Shown here in pieces: positions 1 through 5,209 of a DNA stretch of 7,916 nucleotides. Every line of letters starts with the position of its first letter. Positions within the stretch are counted from its first letter, which is position 1. A program made the position numbers and the translations under genes. This DNA comes from Bacteroidota bacterium. GTDB lineage: Bacteria; Bacteroidota; Bacteroidia; Flavobacteriales; Flavobacteriaceae. The notes below the pieces were generated by a model. It was not told the DNA's origin and searched no databases. It saw nothing but the letters and a program-made list of their open reading frames with translations. The stretch is from NCBI GenBank assembly GCA_023437485.1, contig JAEZGB010000159.1, forward strand, positions 1 through 7,916, given 5' to 3'.

Positions 1-160
1 TCAGCTTACGATAGGTAATCATAAACATTTTAGGTAGCAACGGCAGCTTTCGTTCGACGTTCATCATCTTAAGCTTCTTTCGACTTTCGACTTTTACTAC
101 GATTCGCTCCGTATAGTTTGGCTTCGCCTCGGGTTGACTATAGACTAATCTTGCAGCTCC

Positions 161-202
161 ATTCGACATTCGACGTTCGACATTCGACGTTCGACATTCG
201 AC
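161..202. repeat. Heptanucleotide tandem repeat (RTTCGAC) x6
   Basis: Six uninterrupted copies of the 7-mer RTTCGAC lie at 161, 168, 175, 182, 189 and 196, with first bases A, A, G, A, G, A. Each copy contains the palindromic core TTCGA or TCGA. This is the purest short-period stretch inside unit 1 of the larger repeat. Confidence 0.95.
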
Positions 203-400
203 AAAATTGCTGTCAGCTGTCAGCCATCAGCTTTCAGCTTGCGGTAGGTAATCGTAAACATTTTCCTTAGCAATGGCAGCTTCCTTTCGACATTCGACGT
301 GTGTCATTCGTCATTTTTAGCTTCTTTTGACTTTTACTACGCTCCGCTCCGTACAGTTCGGCTTCGCCTCGGGTTGACTTTTGACTATTTCCTGCGCTCC

Positions 401-428
401 ATTCGACATTCGACGTTCGACATTCGAC
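401..428. repeat. Heptanucleotide tandem repeat (RTTCGAC) x4
   Basis: Four copies of RTTCGAC start at 401, 408, 415 and 422, with first bases A, A, G, A. This is the unit 2 counterpart of the six-copy array and is exactly two heptamers shorter, so the copy number of the 7-mer has changed between units. Confidence 0.95.
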
Positions 429-536
429 GAAATCGCTGTCAGCTGTGAGCTTGCTATAGCGAAATCCAAAACATTTTCGGTAGCAAAGGCAGCTTCCGTT
501 CGACATTCGACGTGTGTCATTCGTCATCCTTAGCTT

Positions 537-968
537 TTAAATATCGCGGATGTAATCACCATAATCCTCAAAGAAGGCCTCGAATGCCGACATATTATGG
601 GCAAAGAATAAAAAGATATCCGGCCAGCTTTCCCGATTGCCCATCGATTTACCCTCGGTCGATAATGAGATCCGGCTGATGACCTTTCCGGTTTCAAGTG
701 TCAAATCGCGATCAAAGGCCAATCCCTGAATAAAATCGTTTGCAAGAATTTCTTTTAAGGAAATCAGTTTTTCATAATACGAATGGCGCTTTTCGGGGTC
801 GCGGTGTTCAATGTCAAGCATTACCGCATGCCGCTTGCCCTCAGAGGAGAATTTAAATGAAAAATCCTTGATCTTTGTATCGTAAAGCAGCCATTTTCGC
901 GGATAGGCGGTGGCAAACGCGATCCAAAATTCGCGTTTCAATTGTTGCATTTCGGCTTTACTGTACAT
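537..968 (-). CDS. DUF4268 family protein
   Basis: A 143-residue soluble protein with no signal peptide or membrane segment. It resembles the small stand-alone DUF4268 proteins of flavobacteria: an N-terminal KREFW (11-15), a block around PRKWLLYDTKIKDFSFKF (23-40), AVMLDIEHRD (48-57), and an aromatic, acidic C-terminus from ESWPDIF (113-119) to the last residues. DUF4268 also occurs at the C-terminus of some nuclease-like proteins, but this protein has only the one domain and I see no catalytic motif. The function is unknown. The start at 968 is the first ATG of the frame and lies 39 bp from the divergent Nudix start at 1008. No strong ribosome-binding site is visible, which is normal for Bacteroidota. 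Its TAA stop (537-539) directly abuts the end of the repeat array. The family call is from memory of the sequence pattern. Confidence 0.85.
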   Translation of the reverse strand: MYSKAEMQQLKREFWIAFATAYPRKWLLYDTKIKDFSFKFSSEGKRHAVMLDIEHRDPEKRHSYYEKLISLKEILANDFIQGLAFDRDLTLETGKVISRISLSTEGKSMGNRESWPDIFLFFAHNMSAFEAFFEDYGDYIRDI

Positions 969-972
969 AAAA

Positions 973-1003
973 TTGCGCCCTCGGCAGTCTATAATTATCT
1001 TTG
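973..1003 (+). promoter_or_regulatory. Bacteroidota-type promoter for the Nudix gene
   Basis: TATCTTTG (996-1003) matches the -7 consensus TAnnTTTG exactly. A TTG (973-975) lies 20 bp upstream as a possible -33 element. Transcription would begin at about 1008-1010, almost at the ATG at 1008, giving a leaderless or nearly leaderless mRNA. The position argues for a start at 1008 and against the longer frame opening at 942. Confidence 0.6.
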
Positions 1004-1007
1004 GGAT

Positions 1008-1643
1008 ATGAATTTTGAAACTTTCATGGCCCTTGTGCCAAAGTTAGCCAATTCGCCGTTGCCCGGAGAAGAATCGCATTTAAAAATGGCCCCGCCCGAA
1101 CGAAGGGAGCTCATGCAGAATATTGATCCTGCCAGTTTCAATCCCAGACAGGCTGCGGTTTTGGCCCTGGTTTTTCCTAAAGGCGAGAGGGCGGCCTTGG
1201 CTTTGATCCGCCGCAATTCCTATAAAGGCGTCCATTCGTCGCAAATTGCCCTTCCCGGTGGCAAGATAGAGCGGGACGATGCTTCGGCGCTGTACGCGGC
1301 GCTGCGGGAAACCGAAGAAGAAATAGGGGTGGACCGGTCGTTGGTGCAATTGGTCGCTCCGTTGAGCCCGGTTTATATCCCTCCTAGCAACTTCAGCGTT
1401 TCACCGTTTTTGGCATTTTGCGAAAGAAGTCCTGTTTTTATTCCCGACCCGCGTGAAGTCTCCGAAATCATTGAGATGCCGCTTGAAATCCTGCTTGACC
1501 AATCATCAGTACAGTTAAAACGAATGCCAACTTCTTACTCGGAAGCGATTGATGTTCCCTGCTTTGCGTTTGGTCCGTACCATATCTGGGGTGCCACTGC
1601 AATGATGCTCAGTGAATTGCGGGATGTGTTAAAAAACCTGTAA
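1008..1643 (+). CDS. Nudix hydrolase, CoA pyrophosphatase-like (NudL/NUDT7 type)
   Basis: A 211-residue cytoplasmic hydrolase. The Nudix box runs from GGKIERDD (84-91) to RETEEEIGV (100-108), with the REXXEEXG core that binds the catalytic Mg2+ or Mn2+. Residue 92, where the general Nudix signature has Glu, is Ala, as I recall for E. coli NudL. The preceding VHSSQIALPGG (75-85) and the late IWGATAMML (193-201) are hallmarks of the CoA-pyrophosphatase subgroup, which splits CoA or acyl-CoA into 3',5'-ADP and 4'-phosphopantetheine. The frame is open from 942, but homologues as I recall them begin near MNFETF, and a -7 promoter box lies at 996-1003, so I chose 1008. The PlsC-like gene follows 46 bp later on the same strand. 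The exact substrate is inferred from family motifs only. Confidence 0.9.
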   Translation: MNFETFMALVPKLANSPLPGEESHLKMAPPERRELMQNIDPASFNPRQAAVLALVFPKGERAALALIRRNSYKGVHSSQIALPGGKIERDDASALYAALRETEEEIGVDRSLVQLVAPLSPVYIPPSNFSVSPFLAFCERSPVFIPDPREVSEIIEMPLEILLDQSSVQLKRMPTSYSEAIDVPCFAFGPYHIWGATAMMLSELRDVLKNL

Positions 1644-1660
1644 GCCCGCGGCCTTTTTGT
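1644..1660 (+). terminator. Weak terminator-like sequence after the Nudix gene
   Basis: Right after the TAA stop a short GC-rich self-complementary stretch (GCCCGCGGC, 1644-1652) is followed by a run of five T at 1654-1658. The stem is only about three base pairs, so this is a marginal intrinsic terminator. The T run also overlaps a possible -33 box of the next gene. Confidence 0.2.
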
Positions 1661-1687
1661 AAGTTTGCGCTTTATTTTTAACTTTTG
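1656..1687 (+). promoter_or_regulatory. Candidate promoter for the acyltransferase gene
   Basis: TTTG (1656-1659) is followed, after 19 bp, by TAACTTTTG (1679-1687). This is TAnnTTTG with one extra base, two bases before the ATG at 1690. An exact TAAGTTTG also lies at 1660-1667 and would give a short leader of about 18-25 nt, but without a good -33 box. Either would let the acyltransferase be transcribed independently of the Nudix gene. Confidence 0.4.
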
Positions 1688-1689
1688 GA

Positions 1690-2493
1690 ATGGGTTTATT
1701 CAAAAGAAATCCTTTTGGGCACTTATTGTTTATCAAGCGCATCCTGATACTCGTATTCGGAGCTTTGACACACAGGCGCTACCGGGGCTTCAATGAATTG
1801 CAGATCGAAGGTTCGGAAATCATCAAGGACCTGCCACCTACCAACGTGCTTTTTATTTCCAATCACCAGACTTATTTTGCCGATGTTGTGGCAATGTTCC
1901 ACGTCTTCAATGCCAGCCTCAACGGCCGTGTCGACACCATTAAAAACATCGGCTACCTTTGCAGGCCAAAACTCAACATTTACTATGTCGCCGCGCGTGA
2001 AACCATGCGCGAAGGTTTGCTTCCCCGGATACTTTCCTATGTGGGGGCCATCACCGTTGAGCGGACATGGAGGGCGAAGGGAAAGGAGGTCAAGCGCGAA
2101 GTCAATCCCAGCGATACTGAGAATATCCGGATCGCATTGGACGATGGCTGGGTAATCACATTTCCGCAGGGAACCACCAAGTCCTTTAAACCTGTCCGCA
2201 AAGGCACGGCACACATAATCTTGCAGCACAGGCCGGTAGTGGTCCCGATAGTGATTGACGGGTTCAGGCGGTCATTTGACAAAAAAGGGCTTCGGATCAA
2301 GAAAAAGGGTATTCTTCAGTCGTTCATCATTAAACCTCCGCTTGAGATTGATTATGAAAACGATACCGTTGCGCAGGTGGTTGAAAAGATCGAGTACGCC
2401 ATTGAACAGCATGCATCGTTTCTTAAGGTGATTCCAGCCGAGGAACGCGTCGCCGAGGAAAAGCTCAACGAGGAGCGACGTTGGCGCTACTAA
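1690..2493 (+). CDS. 1-acyl-sn-glycerol-3-phosphate acyltransferase-like (PlsC superfamily)
   Basis: A 267-residue membrane-associated acyltransferase that would transfer an acyl chain to lysophosphatidate or a related lipid. An N-terminal hydrophobic stretch (about 12-26) could anchor it. The four glycerolipid-acyltransferase blocks are present: SNHQTYFAD (57-65), GAITVER (119-125), FPQGT (158-162) and VPIVIDG (185-191). Two blocks are atypical. The catalytic His59 and Asp65 are separated by five residues instead of the usual four, and the usual FPEGT is FPQGT. A long basic and acidic C-terminal tail (192-267) follows. Close homologues in flavobacteria appear, from memory, to share these deviations, so the substrate may not be ordinary lysophosphatidate. 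Its TAA stop overlaps the opposing gene's TAG stop by 3 bp (2491-2492 shared, within CTAA at 2490-2493). The superfamily is certain; the substrate is not. Confidence 0.88.
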   Translation: MGLFKRNPFGHLLFIKRILILVFGALTHRRYRGFNELQIEGSEIIKDLPPTNVLFISNHQTYFADVVAMFHVFNASLNGRVDTIKNIGYLCRPKLNIYYVAARETMREGLLPRILSYVGAITVERTWRAKGKEVKREVNPSDTENIRIALDDGWVITFPQGTTKSFKPVRKGTAHIILQHRPVVVPIVIDGFRRSFDKKGLRIKKKGILQSFIIKPPLEIDYENDTVAQVVEKIEYAIEQHASFLKVIPAEERVAEEKLNEERRWRY

Positions 2494-3122
2494 AGATCGA
2501 TCTTGCGAAGTTCACGGTAATTAGCCAGTAATTGCCTGAGCAGGATTCCATAAATCAGTCGATAGATCAGCCAAAATACCGTTACGCACACCCCGATGAT
2601 GATCGCGATCAATCCAACAAACTTTGCCATCGAGGCTCCGTCGTGGTTAATCTGGTCGCGCAGCCCTGAAATTTCCGGGTTATAATTCACCGCAAGCACA
2701 AAGCCCAAAACCAGGCTGATCGCAATGACCGTCAGGTTGTACCACACATAAATTTGAACGGTTTTGCGGGTTTTAAGAATGTCCTTCATCAATTGCCGCG
2801 TATTTGATGTGGCTGATATGTTGACGTAATTCCTGAAAAACAGATACATAAACACGACCACAATGCCATAATTAAGGTAATTGAAGCCCTTCAACCCCGT
2901 GTCAAAACCGGTCTGTTCCAAGTTGCGCAGGTAGTCCTCGGTTGAGAAAATCAATGAGATCGCACTCCAGATGAGCACTTCGGCAATGCCAATTATCAGG
3001 ATCCACTTCACGATGGAAGACGATCTTTTGTGCAACATATTGTAGATTTCACTTTCCGAAACCTCCTTGAACGCACGCCCTGGTTGATTCCAGTCCTTTT
3101 TGAGCAAATCCAGTTCTTCCAT
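2490..3122 (-). CDS. Four-helix membrane protein, candidate anti-sigma factor
   Basis: A 210-residue inner-membrane protein of no named family that I can assign. A charged cytoplasmic N-terminus of about 37 residues (MEELDLLKKDWNQ...) is followed by likely transmembrane helices at about 38-59, 82-99, 123-145 and 167-191, and a short basic tail ending RELRKIDL. It starts 2 bp after the stop of the ECF sigma gene (TAACCATG), so the two are almost surely co-transcribed and translationally coupled. By this context, and because a short soluble N-terminus precedes the first helix, it may hold the sigma factor at the membrane. I see no zinc-binding HxxxCxxC motif of the ZAS anti-sigma domain, and no FecR-like periplasmic domain. 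The gene is certain; the role is inference from position. Confidence 0.9.
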   Translation of the reverse strand: MEELDLLKKDWNQPGRAFKEVSESEIYNMLHKRSSSIVKWILIIGIAEVLIWSAISLIFSTEDYLRNLEQTGFDTGLKGFNYLNYGIVVVFMYLFFRNYVNISATSNTRQLMKDILKTRKTVQIYVWYNLTVIAISLVLGFVLAVNYNPEISGLRDQINHDGASMAKFVGLIAIIIGVCVTVFWLIYRLIYGILLRQLLANYRELRKIDL

Positions 3123-3124
3123 GG

Positions 3125-3619
3125 TTACGGATTTAATATTTTTCTGAGTTTCCCCTTTATCCTGTTCATTTTTACTCTTGCATTAACTTCAGTGATCCCC
3201 AATGTTTCGGAAATCTCGGCGTAATCTTTTTCTTCCAGGTACATAAAAACCAGTGCCTTTTCAATGTCGTTAAGTTGGTAAACTGCCTGGTAAAGCAATT
3301 TGATTTGCTCTTCCTCTTCATAATTGTATTCTTCCTGATGAATGAAGTGCCGCGAATTCTCGAACTCAACGGTATTGACGCTCCGGGTACTTTTCCGGTA
3401 GAGGGTAATTGCGGTATTGAGCGCGACACGGTATGCCCATGTGGAAAACTTGGAATCTCCCCGGAATTTGGGAAAGGCCTTCCACAACTGGATCGTAATT
3501 TCCTGAAACAGGTCATTGTGCGCGTCCTGTCCGGAGGTATACAACCTGCAGATCTTGTGAATGATGTTCTGGTTTTCCTTGAGCTGTTTTACAAAGGACT
3601 GCTCGAGTTGGTCGCTCAT
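3125..3619 (-). CDS. ECF-type RNA polymerase sigma-70 factor
   Basis: A 164-residue sigma factor with only regions 2 and 4, the ECF layout. Region 2 spans about 14-80 and includes DLFQEITIQLWKAFPKF (36-52), which binds the beta' clamp, and FSTWAYRVALNTAI (58-71), the -10 recognition and melting helix. Region 4 spans about 107-160, with a helix-turn-helix around YAEISETLGITEVNARVKM (133-151) for the -35 element. The acidic linker (EYNYEEEEQ, 97-105) is short. The membrane protein follows 2 bp downstream, the classic order for a sigma factor and its membrane-bound regulator. The target regulon is not visible here, except for a possible autoregulatory promoter just upstream. The start at 3619 is the first ATG of the frame and fits the family's N-terminus. 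Confidence 0.95.
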   Translation of the reverse strand: MSDQLEQSFVKQLKENQNIIHKICRLYTSGQDAHNDLFQEITIQLWKAFPKFRGDSKFSTWAYRVALNTAITLYRKSTRSVNTVEFENSRHFIHQEEYNYEEEEQIKLLYQAVYQLNDIEKALVFMYLEEKDYAEISETLGITEVNARVKMNRIKGKLRKILNP

Positions 3620-3626
3620 ATGGGCG

Positions 3627-3654
3627 TTAGTCCGGTTAAGAAATATTTGTTACA
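3627..3654 (-). promoter_or_regulatory. Candidate ECF-type autoregulatory promoter
   Basis: On the minus strand TGTAACA (3654-3648) carries the AAC typical of ECF -35 elements. It is followed after 13 nt by CGGACTAA (3634-3627), a plausible -10. Transcription would begin at about 3620, next to the sigma ATG at 3619. Autoregulation is inferred from this layout, which is common for ECF operons; no second promoter of the same type was found in the window for comparison. Confidence 0.4.
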
Positions 3655-3658
3655 AATA
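3644..3658. promoter_or_regulatory. 15-bp perfect palindrome upstream of the sigma gene
   Basis: TATTTGT (3644-3650) and ACAAATA (3652-3658) are perfect inverted repeats around one central T. The palindrome covers the proposed -35 element of the sigma gene and lies 83 bp before the divergent NADH dehydrogenase start. It could be an operator for a dimeric regulator, or it could be chance in an AT-rich stretch. Confidence 0.4.
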
Positions 3659-3716
3659 AAATGATTTTTTAAGTGATTGCGCCAAAAGCCTCATAAGCGC
3701 AGTGCCATAAATTCAC

Positions 3717-3724
3717 TAACTTGG
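3717..3724 (+). promoter_or_regulatory. Weak -7 box upstream of the NADH dehydrogenase
   Basis: TAACTTGG differs from TAnnTTTG at one position and lies 16 bp before the ATG at 3741. No TTTG is found at the expected distance upstream, so this is only a tentative promoter. Confidence 0.3.
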
Positions 3725-3740
3725 GCTTTCAAAAGAAAAC

Positions 3741-5045
3741 ATGAACATCCCTAAATCCAACCGTCCCCGGGTCGTGATCATTGGGGGCGGATTTGCAGGA
3801 GTCGCGCTGGCCCGCCAACTCAAGAACCGGGAAGTCCAGGCGGTGCTTATCGACAGGCACAACTACCACAACTTCCAACCGCTGATGTACCAGGTGGCCA
3901 CCGGCGGGCTTGAGGCCGGGTCAATAGCGTATCCGCTCAGGAAAGTGATTCACGATTACCCCGACTTTTTTTTCAGGCTCGCGCAGGTAAGGCAAATTGA
4001 TCCTTCGGCGCGCAAAATTATCGCCGATGTGGGTGAACTTACCTATGATTATTTGGTAATCGCCACGGGATCGCGGACCAATTTTTTTGGGAACAGGGAA
4101 ATCGAACGCAATGCGATGTCCATGAAGACGATCTCCCAATCGCTCAACATCCGCAGCCTCATTCTTGAAAATTTTGAACAGGCAGTCCTTGCCACTGATC
4201 AGGCCGAGCGCTCGTGCCTGATGAATTTCTGCATAGTGGGCGGCGGCCCCACAGGTGTTGAACTTGCCGGCGCGCTTGCCGAAATGAAGAAAGTAATCCT
4301 GCAAAAAGATTACCCGGATTTGGATATCTCCCGCATGCAGGTTAACCTGATCCAAAGCGGAGACCGGATCCTCAATACCATGAGCGAGAAATCGTCAGCC
4401 GCCTCTGAACGCTATCTTGAAGAACTGGGAGTCAAGATCCACAAAAATGTCCGGGTCCTGGGTTATGATGGTAAAACCGTGACCACCAACGGCCCGGTCA
4501 GGTTTGAAACCTCTACCGTGATCTGGGCCGCAGGGGTGATGGGTGCTGCAATCAAAGGGCTTCCGGCCTCATCGCTTACGCAACATCAGGATCGGGTTTT
4601 GGTTGATGAATTTAACCGGGTTTTGGATTTTGACGATATTTTTGCCATCGGCGACATCGCGGTGATGCAGTCAGACGATTACCCGCTCGGGCACCCCATG
4701 ATGGCCCAACCCGCGATCCAGCAAGGACGGCACCTGGGCAAAAACCTCGCGCGCAAAATCTCGGGCCGTGCGATGGTGCCCTTCAACTACAAAGACAAAG
4801 GATCGATGGCCACCATTGGCCGGAACAAGGCAGTTGTTGATTTGCCCAAGGTCCATTTTCACGGTTTTTTTGCGTGGGTGCTCTGGATTTTTGTGCATCT
4901 GTTCTCGCTTATCGGATTCCGGAATAAGGCAGTGGTCCTGATGAATTGGATATACAATTATATTCGGCTTGACCGCGAAGGAAGGCTTATTGTCAGGCCT
5001 TACAAACGAAAGAGCTTTACCGCATTCACATCGGACGAAGTATGA
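3741..5045 (+). CDS. ndh: Type II NADH:quinone oxidoreductase (NDH-2)
   Basis: A 434-residue peripheral membrane flavoprotein that passes electrons from NADH to menaquinone without pumping ions. The FAD-binding Rossmann motif IGGGFAG is at 14-20, and the second FAD contact IFAIGD at 300-305. The nicotinamide-nucleotide fold has VGGGPTGVELAG (166-177). AQPAIQQG (322-329) matches the conserved AQxAxQ quinone-site motif. A hydrophobic and amphipathic C-terminal region (about 374-406) would attach it to the inner face of the membrane. The length is normal for the family. The residue at the end of the second strand of the NAD fold is Gln205, where NADH-specific members usually have Glu, so NADPH use is possible. 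It diverges from the sigma operon. A broken DUF389-like reading frame overlaps its stop as ATGA, suggesting a former two-gene operon. Confidence 0.95.
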   Translation: MNIPKSNRPRVVIIGGGFAGVALARQLKNREVQAVLIDRHNYHNFQPLMYQVATGGLEAGSIAYPLRKVIHDYPDFFFRLAQVRQIDPSARKIIADVGELTYDYLVIATGSRTNFFGNREIERNAMSMKTISQSLNIRSLILENFEQAVLATDQAERSCLMNFCIVGGGPTGVELAGALAEMKKVILQKDYPDLDISRMQVNLIQSGDRILNTMSEKSSAASERYLEELGVKIHKNVRVLGYDGKTVTTNGPVRFETSTVIWAAGVMGAAIKGLPASSLTQHQDRVLVDEFNRVLDFDDIFAIGDIAVMQSDDYPLGHPMMAQPAIQQGRHLGKNLARKISGRAMVPFNYKDKGSMATIGRNKAVVDLPKVHFHGFFAWVLWIFVHLFSLIGFRNKAVVLMNWIYNYIRLDREGRLIVRPYKRKSFTAFTSDEV

Positions 5046-5203
5046 GCATAAGTCTCAAAATAATTAACTTTTCGGATCTTCACCGGGGTGAGGAAGACAA
5101 AGATCTCGTACTGGAAAATGTCAGGGCAAGCATCAGTTTTAGGGTAAAATCTTTGGAATCTGGCTTGCCATAGTGGTGGCATCGGTTGGGCTACGTCAAT
5201 TCA
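5042..5203 (+). pseudogene. Frameshifted, truncated DUF389-family membrane protein remnant
   Basis: The ATG at 5042 overlaps the NDH-2 stop (ATGA). Its frame reads MSISLKIINFSDL... through LENVRASISFR (5111-5143), then stops at 5171. A -1 shift in the G run at 5141-5143 continues as GKIFGIWLAIVVASVGL (5143-5193). Inserting two bases after 5193 gives VNS at 5195-5203. The joined peptide follows the N-terminus of flavobacterial DUF389 (TIGR00341) proteins as I remember it: a short acidic leader, a 'ENIRxxxxFRG' segment, then the first helix ending 'ASIGLNVNS'. Intact members have several hundred residues; here nothing further matches before the opposing DUF3810 stop at 5210. I infer one deleted G, two other lost bases and loss of the rest. 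A 43-residue peptide from 5042 to 5173 could still be translated. No other gene lies in 5046-5209. Confidence 0.6.
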
Positions 5204-5209
5204 TCCTCC

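Larger units (their letters stand above)
1..536. repeat. Large tandem repeat, 2.4 copies, gene-free
   Basis: Three successive units begin at 1, 234 and 446. Each opens with TCAGCTT or TGAGCTT, then a block containing AAACATTTT, then GGCAGCTT (42-49, 275-282, 488-495). Units 1 and 2 share the core GGCTTCGCCTCGGGTTGACT (120-139 and 360-379). Unit 1 is 233 bp, unit 2 is 212 bp and unit 3 is cut off at 536. Every indel I can align between units 1 and 2 is a multiple of 7 bp (14, 7, 14, 14). Units 2 and 3 differ by one extra base near 453-477. The stretch lies downstream of the leftward DUF4268 gene and reaches the window edge, so the array may continue. No credible gene lies in it; its open frames are translations of the repeat. 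Confidence 0.9.

Noticed and set aside
267..527. Open reading frames of 86 and 67 residues on the minus strand
   Set aside because: They are translations of the tandem repeat itself; the same peptide pattern (MTNDTRRMS...) recurs at both ends of one frame, and there is no domain, promoter or codon pattern of a gene.
1..536. CRISPR array
   Set aside because: The repeated parts are long and degenerate, and the periods are 7 bp and about 212-233 bp. There are no uniform 25-40 bp repeats with unique spacers, and no cas genes are near.
942..1007. 22 extra N-terminal residues of the Nudix protein
   Set aside because: They overlap the start of the divergent DUF4268 gene and the -7 promoter box, and they do not resemble the family's N-terminus, which begins at 1008.
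5000..5182. 60-residue minus-strand frame across the NDH-2 end
   Set aside because: It is antisense to the end of NDH-2 and the DUF389-like remnant, has no recognisable features, and the plus-strand reading explains the sequence better.
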